From assembly GCA_965140355.1 (NCBI GenBank), contig OZ223194.1, positions 558,001 through 622,000 on the forward strand: a DNA stretch of 64,000 nucleotides. Direction: 5' to 3'. Every line of letters begins with the position of its first letter. Position 1 is the first letter of the stretch. The translations under genes and the position numbers were made by a program. A model generated the notes under the pieces. The model searched no databases and was not told the DNA's origin. It saw nothing but the letters and a program-made list of their open reading frames with translations. Below are positions 8,335 through 17,383 of the stretch, one piece after another. The DNA comes from Acetobacterium sp965140355 (GTDB lineage Bacteria > Bacillota > Clostridia > Eubacteriales > Eubacteriaceae).

Positions 8335-9222
8335 CTAGTTTGAATGCCTCATTTCGAATGGTGTTTTACCGTCAATATACGAATGAGGACGACGGTAATT
8401 ATACCAGTCAAAGACGTATTCATAAATACCCTGATTCAATTCTTCGTCGGTTTCAAATGAATACTGATAAACGAATTCTGTTTTCATCGTATTGTAAAAA
8501 CGCTCCATTGGAGCATTATCGTATGGATTACCAGCCCTGCTCATGCTTTGAGTGATGTTATTTTCAGCACAAAAGGCAATGAATTCTCTGGATGTATACT
8601 GTGATCCCTGATCACTATGGAGGATCAGTTGATCGTTAATTGAATTGGACTCTATAGCAATTGCCAGGGTTTCAATGGCTAGATTTGAATCAATCCATTT
8701 ACTGTTAAGACTGGCAACGATACTCCGATCATAAAGATCGATAATGCTGCAATTATAACGTTTTGCACCATTCTTTAAATTCAGGTACGTGAAATCAGTA
8801 CACCAGACCAGATTCGGTTTTTCGGTCGTAAAATCCTGTTCAAGCAGATTATCAAATATATGATGCTGATTGCCTTTAGTATATGGCTGCTTTTTACGGC
8901 GGACAATGGCTTTGATGCCCATTTCACGCATATAGGAATAAACGGTACCGTAAGAACACGCAATAGCTTTGCGGTTCAGTAGATCACAGATCATTCGGTA
9001 TCCAACCGTTCCATTCAGTTCATGATATGTATTTTTAATGTGTTGCTTCAACATTTCTTTTTGTTGACGATAAGCCGATTTCCGGTTTTTAAGGTAGTTG
9101 TAGTCGTCATTTGGGTATAGATTAAACCGGTCTAGCAACCAGTTAACGCCAAACTCCAGGTGATACTCACGGATAAACTGATATATTTTTAGTCGATTTC
9201 CTTCGCAAAGAATGCTGCTGCC
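8335..9222 (-). CDS. IS3 OrfB, DDE transposase (made by frameshift)
   Basis: The rve-type integrase core carries the DDE triad in WCTDFTYL, LHSDQGSQYTS and NAPMERFYNTMKTEF, ending with the IS3 signature YNYRRPHSYIDGKTP. An internal TTG at 9138 could start a shorter protein, but the frame is open back to the slippery site at 9222-9228, and the segment just before the TTG (IYQFIREYHLEFGVNWLLDR) is typical of the start of OrfB. It is therefore annotated from the frameshift. No disabling mutation is visible. Confidence 0.88.
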   Translation of the reverse strand, partial: GSSILCEGNRLKIYQFIREYHLEFGVNWLLDRFNLYPNDDYNYLKNRKSAYRQQKEMLKQHIKNTYHELNGTVGYRMICDLLNRKAIACSYGTVYSYMREMGIKAIVRRKKQPYTKGNQHHIFDNLLEQDFTTEKPNLVWCTDFTYLNLKNGAKRYNCSIIDLYDRSIVASLNSKWIDSNLAIETLAIAIESNSINDQLILHSDQGSQYTSREFIAFCAENNITQSMSRAGNPYDNAPMERFYNTMKTEFVYQYSFETDEELNQGIYEYVFDWYNYRRPHSYIDGKTPFEMRHSN

Positions 9223-9476
9223 TTTTTTAAGAATTCATTTTCCTTTTTGGCTTCAGCAAGTTCTTTTTTCAATTGTCTGATTTCAAGCATTTGATCGGTT
9301 TCGTTTTGAAGTTGAGGATTCGTTTTGCATTCTTTGCGGTGCTTATCCAGCCAGTATCTGAGGGTTCCACTACCTAAGTTGTATTCGACTGTCAGACTTT
9401 TGATAGTCCGGCCTTCCTCTAGATGAAGGCGAATGATTTTTTCTTGAAGGACACGATCGTATTTACTATTTGACAT
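9189..9476 (-). CDS. IS3 OrfA, DNA-binding subunit
   Basis: 95 residues: an N-terminal helix-turn-helix (TIKSLTVEYNLGSGTLRYWLD) and a C-terminal leucine-zipper-like coiled coil (QLKKELAEAKKENEFLKKAA). Near its end the heptamer A-AAA-AAG (plus-strand 9222-9228) is in the correct zero frame for a -1 slip into OrfB, giving the OrfAB transposase. The ribosome site AAAGGAG precedes the ATG. Confidence 0.9.
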   Translation of the reverse strand: MSNSKYDRVLQEKIIRLHLEEGRTIKSLTVEYNLGSGTLRYWLDKHRKECKTNPQLQNETDQMLEIRQLKKELAEAKKENEFLKKAAAFFAKEID

Positions 9477-9720
9477 GTTTTGTAACTCCTTTTCAAGTTT
9501 GAATTATATCATCAAACTCGCTCCGGGTGTTACAATTTTATTGTAGCAGAACAATACCAAACAATCCATGCAATGTGAAATGGCAATCAATCCCACAATT
9601 ATTAAAGATTATCAGTAGAAATTTGATAGCATAAAACTATCTGTAATATTTGTTTTCATTTTACAACAGTAAAAAAAATTTGATCCTTTAAAAAGTTATT
9701 AGACAAAATTTGTTTTCATT

Positions 9721-10932
9721 TCATTCTATTTTTTCATTTTTATTTACAAATGTCTGTCCAATTAAAATCAGTATCGGAACAATCAACAATGACATAATAT
9801 GCGAAATAAATGCTTCTTCAATTACCCAATATTTTACAACATCTGCTATTGGGTAAATATCTCCATAGCCAATTGTGAAATATGTAATGCAACTAAAGTA
9901 AAAATATTCATCAATATTCCAATTACTTATTGGATCTGATTCTAAAACAGTGTTAATTGGCGGTTCTATTATGTAAAAATTTGAAAAATCATTATCTTTA
10001 TACACATTGATTCTTATAGAATAAGGATTCATATCTTCAATAGTACTTCCAATTTCCTTATTATAATAACCTGTGATCTCTAAATGACCATTTTCTGTTT
10101 CCTTTTCAATTGTTTTAATGCATATTTTAGACTCTTCGTTTATAGTAAAATTAGCATCCATAAGAATATCTTCATATTTAAAATATAATTCGCTATGATA
10201 ATTATTAATTAAATTTGCATACCCAACAATAGTTGCAACCATAATGATCAAATAACCAACAACTATAAGGGTTACATAGGATATTTTATCTTTTAATGTA
10301 TCGTTTTGATAATTCCTTAATCCAAAAAATACTCCAATAAATAACGTTATAACCATTAGCATAATCAAAATAAACATATGATGTTGTGACCAAAAGCTAA
10401 AAATATTTATTATATTCAAAGCGTATTTAACGAAAAATATATATGACCCAATCATTATCGCTAAAAATTCAAGAGTAAGCAAAAATAGAACAGAAACCGC
10501 ATTTCTTTTTGCTGTAACTATCGCCATAATTATTACCAATATTATTTTCGTTATTACTAAAATAGCTGATATCATATTATTCTGCACTTCACCTATTGGC
10601 CAAACAAAAAATGCCACTCCAACTATACATACAATTATTGACAAAATAATTTCTTTTAGATTCTTTTTTTTCTTTTCCTGTGCAAACTGTATCTTTTTTG
10701 AATAACATGTTTCAGTCATAACCTCTGTTTGGGAAACTAATATTTCATCTACTATATCTTCTAACTCGCTATTTATTAAAATTACATAGATTTTTTTACG
10801 TTTCTGATGAATATGATATCTCAAACTTATTTTCATTTTTTCTATTTTTACTTCATATGAAATTTCATTTTCTTTAAGTAACTTTTCAATTTTATTTAAA
10901 TCTTCTTTGCTATCAACCCAATATTTTTTCAT
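9721..10932 (-). CDS. Putative potassium-selective ion channel (Ion_trans_2)
   Basis: 403 residues. The first ~80 are soluble and charged. Several membrane spans follow (starting IILSIIVCIVGVAFFVWPI), then a ~95-residue extracytoplasmic segment, and at the C-terminus a pore helix with the potassium selectivity filter TIGYGD and a final membrane span. The ATG at 10932 is chosen over an upstream in-frame start because AAAGGGG lies six bases before it. The filter placement at the extreme C-terminus after a long insert is unusual for bacterial channels. It is an isolated AT-rich gene between IS3 and IS21 remnants, which suggests horizontal gain. Confidence 0.75.
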   Translation of the reverse strand: MKKYWVDSKEDLNKIEKLLKENEISYEVKIEKMKISLRYHIHQKRKKIYVILINSELEDIVDEILVSQTEVMTETCYSKKIQFAQEKKKKNLKEIILSIIVCIVGVAFFVWPIGEVQNNMISAILVITKIILVIIMAIVTAKRNAVSVLFLLTLEFLAIMIGSYIFFVKYALNIINIFSFWSQHHMFILIMLMVITLFIGVFFGLRNYQNDTLKDKISYVTLIVVGYLIIMVATIVGYANLINNYHSELYFKYEDILMDANFTINEESKICIKTIEKETENGHLEITGYYNKEIGSTIEDMNPYSIRINVYKDNDFSNFYIIEPPINTVLESDPISNWNIDEYFYFSCITYFTIGYGDIYPIADVVKYWVIEEAFISHIMSLLIVPILILIGQTFVNKNEKIE

Positions 10933-11131
10933 AACACCCCTTTGAAATGTATGATTTTCTAAAACCATACCCCTATCCAATTTATTCAGCTACCGCTAAT
11001 GTGCATAAATTTTTCATCTGAATAATATTTTAAATTTGAGCCATCAAAATCTTGAATCAGAGCCAGTGCCGTCATAAAATAGAGCCACTGTGTTCATCAT
11101 GGGAGCCACCAGTGTGATGGCTCCCCAAGAA

Positions 11132-11872
11132 TTATTTAATACCGTGTCGTTCCCGCATTGAGATTTTCCCTTCAATGAGAATCGTATAGGAATCATGAAC
11201 GATGCGATCCAGAATGGCATCAGCCAGCGTATCTTCACCGATCTTCTCATGCCAACCTAGCGGCGAAGACTGGGAACAGAATATCGTGGAGCCGATCTGA
11301 TGCCGCGACTCCACGATTTCAAGCAAATCCAGTGCCTGCTATCCCTTTAACGGCGTTAAAAGCCATTCGTCAAGAATCAGGAGGCTGACTTTTTTATAGG
11401 TTTTCATCACTTTTTTAAAAACACCTTCGCCACGAGTAACGACCAGTTCGTCAAGCAGATCCGGTAGCCGGATATATTATGTTGTATAGAAGTTTCGACA
11501 GGAAGCAATTCCAAAGGCACAGGCAATATAGGATTTTCCGTTACCAGAGGCACCAGTGATAATAATGTTTCGCTTTTCCTGGATGCAATTGCAAGTCGAA
11601 AGACGAAGGATCTGTTCTTTATTAAGATTTCGATCTGCGTGATATTCAATGTCTTCAATACTAGCATTGGGTATTCTTAAATCAGCATTCTTTATCAGAC
11701 GCTGAAGCGCATTGTTTTTTCGCCTGGACCATTCATAATCAATGATCAGACCGAATCGTTCGTCAAACGACTGATTGTAGAATTCTTTGTCAGAAAGCTT
11801 TTGTTTAAAGGAATCTGCCATGGCATTGAGACGCATCTCCTGTAGTTTTTGAACAGTCTGCTGATTAATCAT
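11132..11872 (-). pseudogene. istB: istB, IS21 ATP-binding helper (two nonsense mutations)
   Basis: The reading frame of a normal-length (~246 residue) IstB is intact except for two in-frame stops: TAA in FYTT*YIRLPD (about 11486) and TAG in TPLKG*QALDLL (about 11341). The Walker A motif GASGNGKSY is present near residue 105, and the C-terminus ends with the family motif ADAILDRIVHDSYTI. The start MINQQTVQKLQEMRL at 11872 matches the family. It should be non-functional. Confidence 0.85.
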
Positions 11873-12428
11873 ATTTCTTGCCTCCATAATAATCTGCACC
11901 ACGAGTATAACTATGCTCTGAGGTTCTGGAAGTGATTAGTTTTACTTCGTCAGGGTTTTTCAGTTTGTCCTGACCCGTTTTTAGAATCGTTTTAACACTT
12001 TTCAAACTGGGACTGGGTGAATAAGTCAGTGTTCTGGCACAGGCTGCTTCCAAATGCTCAATGGAATACTGATCCGCCAGCTTGACAAAAACCTGGGCGG
12101 AACGATACCCCTGCTGTTCAACTTTATGTGAAACTAAGATAGATTTGACTGTAATCAAGATATTCGATCCGGAATGCTCAGCCCATTCAATGAAACGCTG
12201 GGCATTCCATTCAAGATACTTTTTATGGTTGTCTGGCATATGTTCCAGCAATGTGATGCGTTGACCGGTCTGACCTTTTAGCCTCTTATTAGAAGCAATA
12301 CGGTTGCCTTCATAGAAAGTTTCAATGATATGTGAGGTGACCCGTATATCTACTTCAGATTTGATGTATTCGTAAGGAACTGAATAATGCCTTTTTTCAA
12401 CATTTATGTGAAGCTTCATATTAAACAT
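11865..12428 (-). pseudogene. istA: istA, IS21 transposase, C-terminal fragment
   Basis: About 187 residues matching the C-terminal part of IstA, including the segment EKRHYSVPYEYIKSEVDIRV and SIEHLEAACARTL. It overlaps the istB start, as usual in IS21. Its upstream portion is replaced by the nested IS. Together with the N-terminal fragment at 13824-14363, roughly 150 residues of the catalytic core are missing, so the IS insertion went with a deletion. Confidence 0.82.
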
Positions 12429-13830
12429 GATAATCAAATCAGTTTCAGCAATTTCAAACAACCCATCGGCATGAAAATGAATGCTACCAATCGATGGGTG
12501 AAAAAAGCGGAGTCGATTCCCTGGAAAACCATTGAAAAAAAGTACGCCAAACTGTTTTCAAATAAAAAGGGAAATGTGGCCAAACCCTTGCGACTTGCCT
12601 TGGGTGCCTGCATCATTCAGGCAGAGTATGGTTATCCCGATGTGGAGACAACCCTTCAGATCCAGAAAGGGCCGTATCTGCAGTTCTTTTGCTGTTTCTG
12701 TGAATACCGGGATGAACCGCCATTTGATCCATCCCTGATGGTTTACTTCCGCAAACGACTGACACCTGAGATTCTGGGTGAGATCAACGAACTGATTATT
12801 CAAAAAGCAGCAGCTGAAAAGGCGAGCGATGAGCCTGATGATCCCGGTGATTCATCATCGGACGAACCACCACAAAACAGTGGAACCCTCATTGTTGATG
12901 CAACCTGTGCGCCATCGCATATCCGGTATCCCCAGGATACCGCACTCCTGAATGAAGCCAGAGAAAATGCTGAAGCAATGATTACTGAAATGCATGATCC
13001 CGCTGATGGCAGAAAACCCCGTACCTATGCCAGACGTGCGCATAAAGATTATTTAAATCTTGTGCGTAAAAAGAAAAACACAGCTAAAACAATCCGTAAA
13101 GCAATTGGAAAACAACTGCGTTATCTGCGCAGAGACCTGGCCATTATCGACACTATGTTGAGTCGTCAAAAAACATTATCCGGAAAATGGCAGGTTCGGC
13201 TGGAAACCATCCGTTGTCTTTATGAACAGCAAAAATACATGTACGACAATCATACCCATCAGGTCGAAAATCGGATTGTCAGTCTGTCTCAACCGCATTT
13301 GCGACCCATTGTCAGAGGGAAAACAAAAGCTCCGGTGGAGTTCGCGCAAAACTGGACATCAGTGTGGTCGATAGTTATACGCGTCTTGAAAAAGTATCCT
13401 TTGACGCATATAATGAGGCATCCTATCTGATTGAAGTAATTGAGCGGTACAAAGATCGAGTCGGTGTTTATCCGGCACGGATCCTGGCAGATAAGATTTA
13501 CCGAAACCGGGGCAACCTCAAGTTTTGTAAAGGAAAAGGGATCCGATTGTCAGGATCGGCACTGGGTCGCCCACCGAAAAACGCAGTAATTAACAAAAGA
13601 CAGTAATACGTGGATATTTGTGAACGTGTCAAAGTCGAACGAAAATTCAGTCTTGCCAAACTCAAATGTGGTCTTGGTCTGATCCGGACACGTTTGCCAG
13701 ACACAGGCCTTTGCACCATTGCTCTGTCGATTGTTGTTTTGAACCTGCGTAAGGTTCTTTATGCCCATTTTCAGTTTTTCATGTCGGGATTGAATGGGGA
13801 CAGTTATTTCCAAAAATTGGTAATTATTCA
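12429..13830 (+). mobile_element. Nested IS5/IS1182-superfamily element (remnant)
   Basis: The block between the two istA fragments carries a transposase on the opposite strand. Its termini are only bracketed by where istA similarity stops; I could not find convincing inverted repeats. Confidence 0.6.
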
Positions 13831-13834
13831 GTAG
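12471..13834 (+). pseudogene. IS5/IS1182-like DDE transposase (frameshift and stop)
   Basis: The N-terminal DUF772-type region (KPLRLALGACIIQAEYGYPD, then DPSLMVYFRKRLTPE) and the start of the DDE domain (GTLIVDATCAPSHIRYPQD) are in one frame. Near 13340 the frame shifts, continuing as KLDISVVDSYTRLEKVSFDAYNE. A TAA at 13604-13606 then interrupts before the C-terminal ERVKVERKFSLAKLKCGLG block that contains the catalytic glutamate region. Two independent lesions make it a pseudogene. The start at 12471 (or ATG 12477) fits the usual family start; the longer open frame upstream is IS21 sequence. Confidence 0.8.
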
Positions 13835-14363
13835 GCATTACATAGGTGTATTGACTGCAGGCCAACGATGCCACAAAAACATAAGCTGGCGACGCTTCAA
13901 AATTAAAGTCATTGATCAGATTGACCGTTGTTCCTGCCCAGTCCACCTCCATGATATCTCCCGGTTTATGTGATATCCGCATGGTTGCCTTAGTCGTTTG
14001 CGCATACTTTCGGTAATATCTACAGAATTGGCTGTACATGTATGGGATTTCTCCGTTTAGATAACATGCTTCACAGTATTCATTCCAAAGCAGACTTAAC
14101 GTCACCCCGCTTTTGGCAAGCTCCTTATGGAGATACTCACAATCCGGTACTTTTTGATTGATACCACTTTTCCTGTCTGGAAAAAGAACTGCCTGAAGAT
14201 TGCCATCCGATACATCATCTGGCAGTGGCCAGGAAATCGTATGAATCCTGGCTTGCTCAAGAACCTCAGCTACCGTGTTTCTTGAACACCAGCAAGCCGA
14301 TGCAATGCTGCGATTGCTGATACCTTAACTATGGAGTCGAAGGATTTCTCAATATTTGGTCAT
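13824..14363 (-). pseudogene. istA: istA, IS21 transposase, N-terminal fragment
   Basis: From the ATG at 14363 (GGAGG ribosome site seven bases upstream) the frame reads MTKY*EILRLHS*GISNRSIA, a helix-turn-helix start with two in-frame stops (TGA and TAA, each one C-to-T change from a sense codon). It is then open through DCEYLHKELAKSG and the beginning of the DDE domain (DIMEVDWAGTTVNLI). It ends where the nested IS starts. Confidence 0.82.
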
Positions 14364-14462
14364 GAATTAGACCTCCAATAGTTATTTACGCATCTTTTGC
14401 GTATGGAATATCTATACCCGGATGGCTTTCACAAAGACCAGGGTGGTTCTAAAAAATGAACA

Positions 14463-14798
14463 GCCTGACTCTAACTGATGACTTCAGTTACACTATTTAA
14501 AAATATTATCCATAATGTTAGGCTTCCATCTAGTTAAACCCCTGTAGTTTTACGTCATTATCTTCTGATAATTTTGCCAAAATCTAATTCAATTAATCGT
14601 TAATAACTTATATTCATTAACATTCTATCAATTATCTTTCGCAAATTCACGTTGCGACAAAAAGTGTGACACAAAAAAAGCAAACCGATGAATGTCACTG
14701 TTTCTACTTCAATCTTAATGTCTAATCCCATATTGCCACAATCATTAGGGGTTGTCAGTGGATATTTATCACCTAACTATTATCCTAACACATAAATA
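14463..14798. other. AT-rich gap with no recognised feature
   Basis: About 336 bp between the IS21 end and the HEPN gene. It is strongly AT-rich and contains no open frame with a ribosome site. No clear terminator for the HEPN gene was found. Confidence 0.3.
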
Positions 14799-15950
14799 TT
14801 AATCATATGGTAATAATTCATATTTTTCACCTATAGCATTAAAAATATCTTCAATATACTTTTTCATTTTCATGGCATCCTCTTTTAATATATTTATATT
14901 TAAGTCTAACTTATTTCCTATTTCAAAATTATCTTTAAATTGCGTTTTACTGATTTTTTTTAGAAAATCTTTATTTACTATTCCTTGGTTATGAACAATA
15001 ACATTTCTTTTTTCACCAATAACGATCATTTCAGATTCTAAATCATTGTTATCCTGTCGTTTAATTTTGATCCCAGAATCTTTAAAAAAATCAGTTTTTT
15101 CTTCAAAGGATTTCCATCCCATTTTATAACTTAATTCTTTAATCATTTTTTCAATCAAGTCACTTTTCCCACGACTTTCCACAATGTCCTTGCTTGGCAT
15201 TTTATCTATATGTTTTATCATAATCCTCGGATCTATTCTTACAATTGTTTCTATCGCTTTTAACATAAAATCGTCTAATAATGTATATAAATATACATAA
15301 GACATTTTTAAATATGTTTTATTTCCAATTGTCGAAAAATTAATTAATGAATCTATCTCAAAAAAACTTCTTTTAATATTTGGGTAAAATAATACAATTT
15401 CTCCTTCTTTACTTTGATAACCGTCAATTTCCTCATTATACTCGATACCACCATCGATAAAATAGGAATGTAAATCTATTTCTTCAAACAACTTTTTTAC
15501 TGTATACTTTTTTTCGCAAAAATTACTGCAAACTTTTCCATGCCCAAATATCAAAGCCGACGCTCTATAAATAGGTTCAATAATCTTTCCTCTTTCATAT
15601 AACTTTTTAAGCAACTCTTGATTTTTTTCATTCAATAAATCTACAGTTCTGAAAATTTCTTCGAATGCTTCATTACATTGATTAAGATCAACTTTCAATC
15701 GACCTGAAGGATCACTTGGTATTTTATCTTTCTTCCATTTTTGTATAATTCCATTTTTAGTATTCTCCCAATAGTTACTGTAGCAAAATCCTTTTTCAAT
15801 ACCTGGAAATTCTTCATATTTTATTTGTTTTATATTATACTTTTCTTTATCTTCCAATTCATCAATTCCGATTAATTTCCCATTATTTATTAAAATTTCA
15901 TCTTCCAAAAAAACCTGTTCCGCAACATATCTCCCCCAATTACACCACAT
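14799..15950 (-). CDS. HEPN-domain protein, possible RNase-type effector
   Basis: 383 residues, otherwise unrecognised. The C-terminal third contains RNVIVH in the context VIGEKRNVIVHNQGIVN, the RNx3H signature of HEPN ribonuclease domains, placed after a helical region (LSYKMGWKSFEEKTDF) as in RiboL-PSP-type HEPN proteins. The N-terminal part has no motif I can name. The ATG at 15950 is preceded by AGGAGG at seven bases and is preferred to an upstream in-frame codon at 15983. The gene stands alone in an AT-rich island of mobile debris; such HEPN proteins often serve in phage defence or toxin systems, but no partner antitoxin gene is visible, so the role is inference. Confidence 0.65.
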   Translation of the reverse strand: MWCNWGRYVAEQVFLEDEILINNGKLIGIDELEDKEKYNIKQIKYEEFPGIEKGFCYSNYWENTKNGIIQKWKKDKIPSDPSGRLKVDLNQCNEAFEEIFRTVDLLNEKNQELLKKLYERGKIIEPIYRASALIFGHGKVCSNFCEKKYTVKKLFEEIDLHSYFIDGGIEYNEEIDGYQSKEGEIVLFYPNIKRSFFEIDSLINFSTIGNKTYLKMSYVYLYTLLDDFMLKAIETIVRIDPRIMIKHIDKMPSKDIVESRGKSDLIEKMIKELSYKMGWKSFEEKTDFFKDSGIKIKRQDNNDLESEMIVIGEKRNVIVHNQGIVNKDFLKKISKTQFKDNFEIGNKLDLNINILKEDAMKMKKYIEDIFNAIGEKYELLPYD

Positions 15951-16127
15951 ATTACAACCTCCTGTTTCGTTATGAATCAACAATAATCATTTTTCTTTGT
16001 CAGTAGATTTCTTTACAATTCAAATGTTCAAGGTTAAAAATCGAATATATACCACTTCTCATTCTTCATCAATAAATTCAAATAATAATTCCATAATAAT
16101 TTACCCTGCTACTTGATCAATATATTT

Positions 16128-16256
16128 TTAATATTGATTGTTTTCTATAGTTTCATCCAATATATGGATATCTTTATCATCAAATCCTAATTTTTGATAT
16201 ACTTTTTTACAATCTTCCAAAATCAGTTCGCATATATCAGTGCGGATTAATGGCAT
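16128..16256 (-). CDS. Possible 42-residue small protein
   Basis: An open frame MPLIRTDICELILEDCKKVY... with plausible amphipathic composition, starting 18 bp after the ParB-like fragment. The ribosome site is weak. It may be a detached C-terminal piece of the ParB-like gene rather than an independent gene. Confidence 0.3.
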   Translation of the reverse strand: MPLIRTDICELILEDCKKVYQKLGFDDKDIHILDETIENNQY

Positions 16257-16274
16257 GTTGTTTTTATTACCCTC

Positions 16275-16460
16275 TTATTTTTCAAGAATCTTTTTCTTTA
16301 AATGTACAGTTACAGGTATTTCCGTAATTCCAAACCTCTTTGCTACGCAGACTCTATATTTCCCTTCTACTAACTCATAGTTCACTATTCCAGTTTGTTC
16401 TTTCAATTTTAGCAGAAAGTGAATTCGGTTGCAATGATGTAAATTAATCAATATATACAA
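16275..16460 (-). pseudogene. ParB-like (ParB/sulfiredoxin fold) fragment
   Basis: 61 residues. The segment VNYELVEGKYRVCVAKRFGITEIPVTV fits the ParB N-terminal motif in which a Gly-x-x-Arg sits before an Ala-x-Arg-x-Gly helix. ParB domains are normally longer, and the upstream part is missing. It is likely a remnant of a mobile-element gene. Confidence 0.45.
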
Positions 16461-16549
16461 TCAATTTTCATTTTCATTCTACTAAAATAAAAAGGATATA
16501 TTGATATTGTAAAGCTGACTCACCAATTTAACAGAACAGAAATATGATA

Positions 16550-17151
16550 TCACAATGGAACATTAGGAATAATTCTTGCTCTTCTATTTTTAGTATATTC
16601 TAAACTAATCATTCCACATTTTAAATCTATATTTTTGATCTTCAACTCTCTTAATTCTTTAGCCCTGATACCAGTCGAAATCAAAGTGTTGATAATTACC
16701 CATGTCCGATAGGTTGGAAATGATTTTTTTTTGATCTTTTTAGCAAAGCTTCCAATTCACTGTTTGTATAGATTTCTTTTATCTCTTCTTGTTCAATAAC
16801 CCTTAGAAAATCTATTTTTCTTTCAATCAATCCTCTTTTATATCCAAAATTTATGACAGGGAATATTTTATATTGATATGAATTTACCGTTGTCATTTTT
16901 ATTCCCCTATCTTTTAACCAAATGATATAATCATCAATAAGTTCTTGTGTGCTTTCCATACAGATTATATTTTCGCCTGTAAAGTCCATAGAGTATTTTC
17001 CAGCGTAATCATAACCTTTGACCGTAATGTCAGACACACCTTTACGACTACATTCTTTATTGTACAATTCCAGTAATTCTTTGTAAGTGAAATCTTTATT
17101 GATATCACAATTAATCTTTTGTTTACCGCTTGCTCTCCATCCTTTTCTCAT
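16550..17151 (-). pseudogene. Tyrosine recombinase (integrase), frameshifted and truncated
   Basis: The N-terminal SAM-like core-binding domain is intact (DFTYKELLELYNKECSRKG to NSYQYKIFPVINFGYKRGL). At a run of eight A near 16725-16732 the frame breaks; in the next frame the catalytic domain continues as WVIINTLISTGIRAKELREL, containing the first catalytic Arg box, and then meets a stop at 16550 before the His-x-x-Arg and Tyr boxes. The ATG at 17151 overlaps the stop of a 21-codon frame. It is dead as an integrase. Confidence 0.7.
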
Positions 17152-17213
17152 TTTACCCGACCACCTTTCAAAAATTGTTCGTCTAAAACATTTAAGCATT
17201 CTTCTTTGTTCAC
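17148..17213 (-). CDS. Possible 21-residue leader protein before the integrase remnant
   Basis: A GTG at 17213 has a strong AGGAGG seven bases upstream and opens a frame MNKEECLNVLDEQFLKGGRV... that ends TGA overlapping the integrase ATG. It may be the truncated remains of a small xis-like gene coupled to the integrase. Very short; low certainty. Confidence 0.3.
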   Translation of the reverse strand: MNKEECLNVLDEQFLKGGRVK

Positions 17214-17243
17214 CTAGGAACCTCCTGAATTATTTAATTATCA

Positions 17244-17299
17244 AAAAATATAAAAGGCAGCTACGATTGCCTAAAATTAGGTCTTACAACGTAGCCACC
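17244..17299 (-). terminator. Terminator of guaBA
   Basis: On the minus strand GGTGGCTACG pairs with CGTAGCTGCC (with two G-U pairs) around a ~24-base loop and is followed by a T-rich tract. It lies about 85 bp after the guaA stop. Confidence 0.6.
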
Positions 17300-17383
17300 T
17301 GTGCTATTTTTAATCTATTAATTTTAATCCTACCAGATCCGCTTAAATGCATGTTTCAAGGGGTTATTTGATGTTTTAAGTGA

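Larger units (their letters stand above)
8302..9553 (-). mobile_element. IS3-family insertion sequence
   Basis: A 1252-bp element bounded by imperfect ~28-bp inverted repeats that start TGTTCT and end AGAACA and share the inner word TTACAATTTT. It contains orfA and orfB in overlapping frames joined by a -1 frameshift signal. The flanking bases (GTC on the left, ATA on the right) do not form a target duplication, which suggests a later rearrangement. Confidence 0.85.
11091..14462 (-). mobile_element. Decayed IS21-family element with a nested IS
   Basis: Ends match each other as inverted repeats: TGTTCATCATGGGAGCCACC at 11091 and, on the minus strand, TGTTCATTTTTTAGAACCACC-like sequence starting at 14462. 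Inside are istA and istB, both carrying nonsense mutations, and a second IS of about 1.4 kb (12429-13830) inserted in istA. Short repeats of the type AGAGCCA also precede the left end (11041-11090). No target duplication is evident. Confidence 0.78.

Noticed and set aside
9648..9720. Direct repeat TTTGTTTTCATTT downstream of the channel gene
   Set aside because: Only two AT-rich copies exist; this is expected by chance in such composition.
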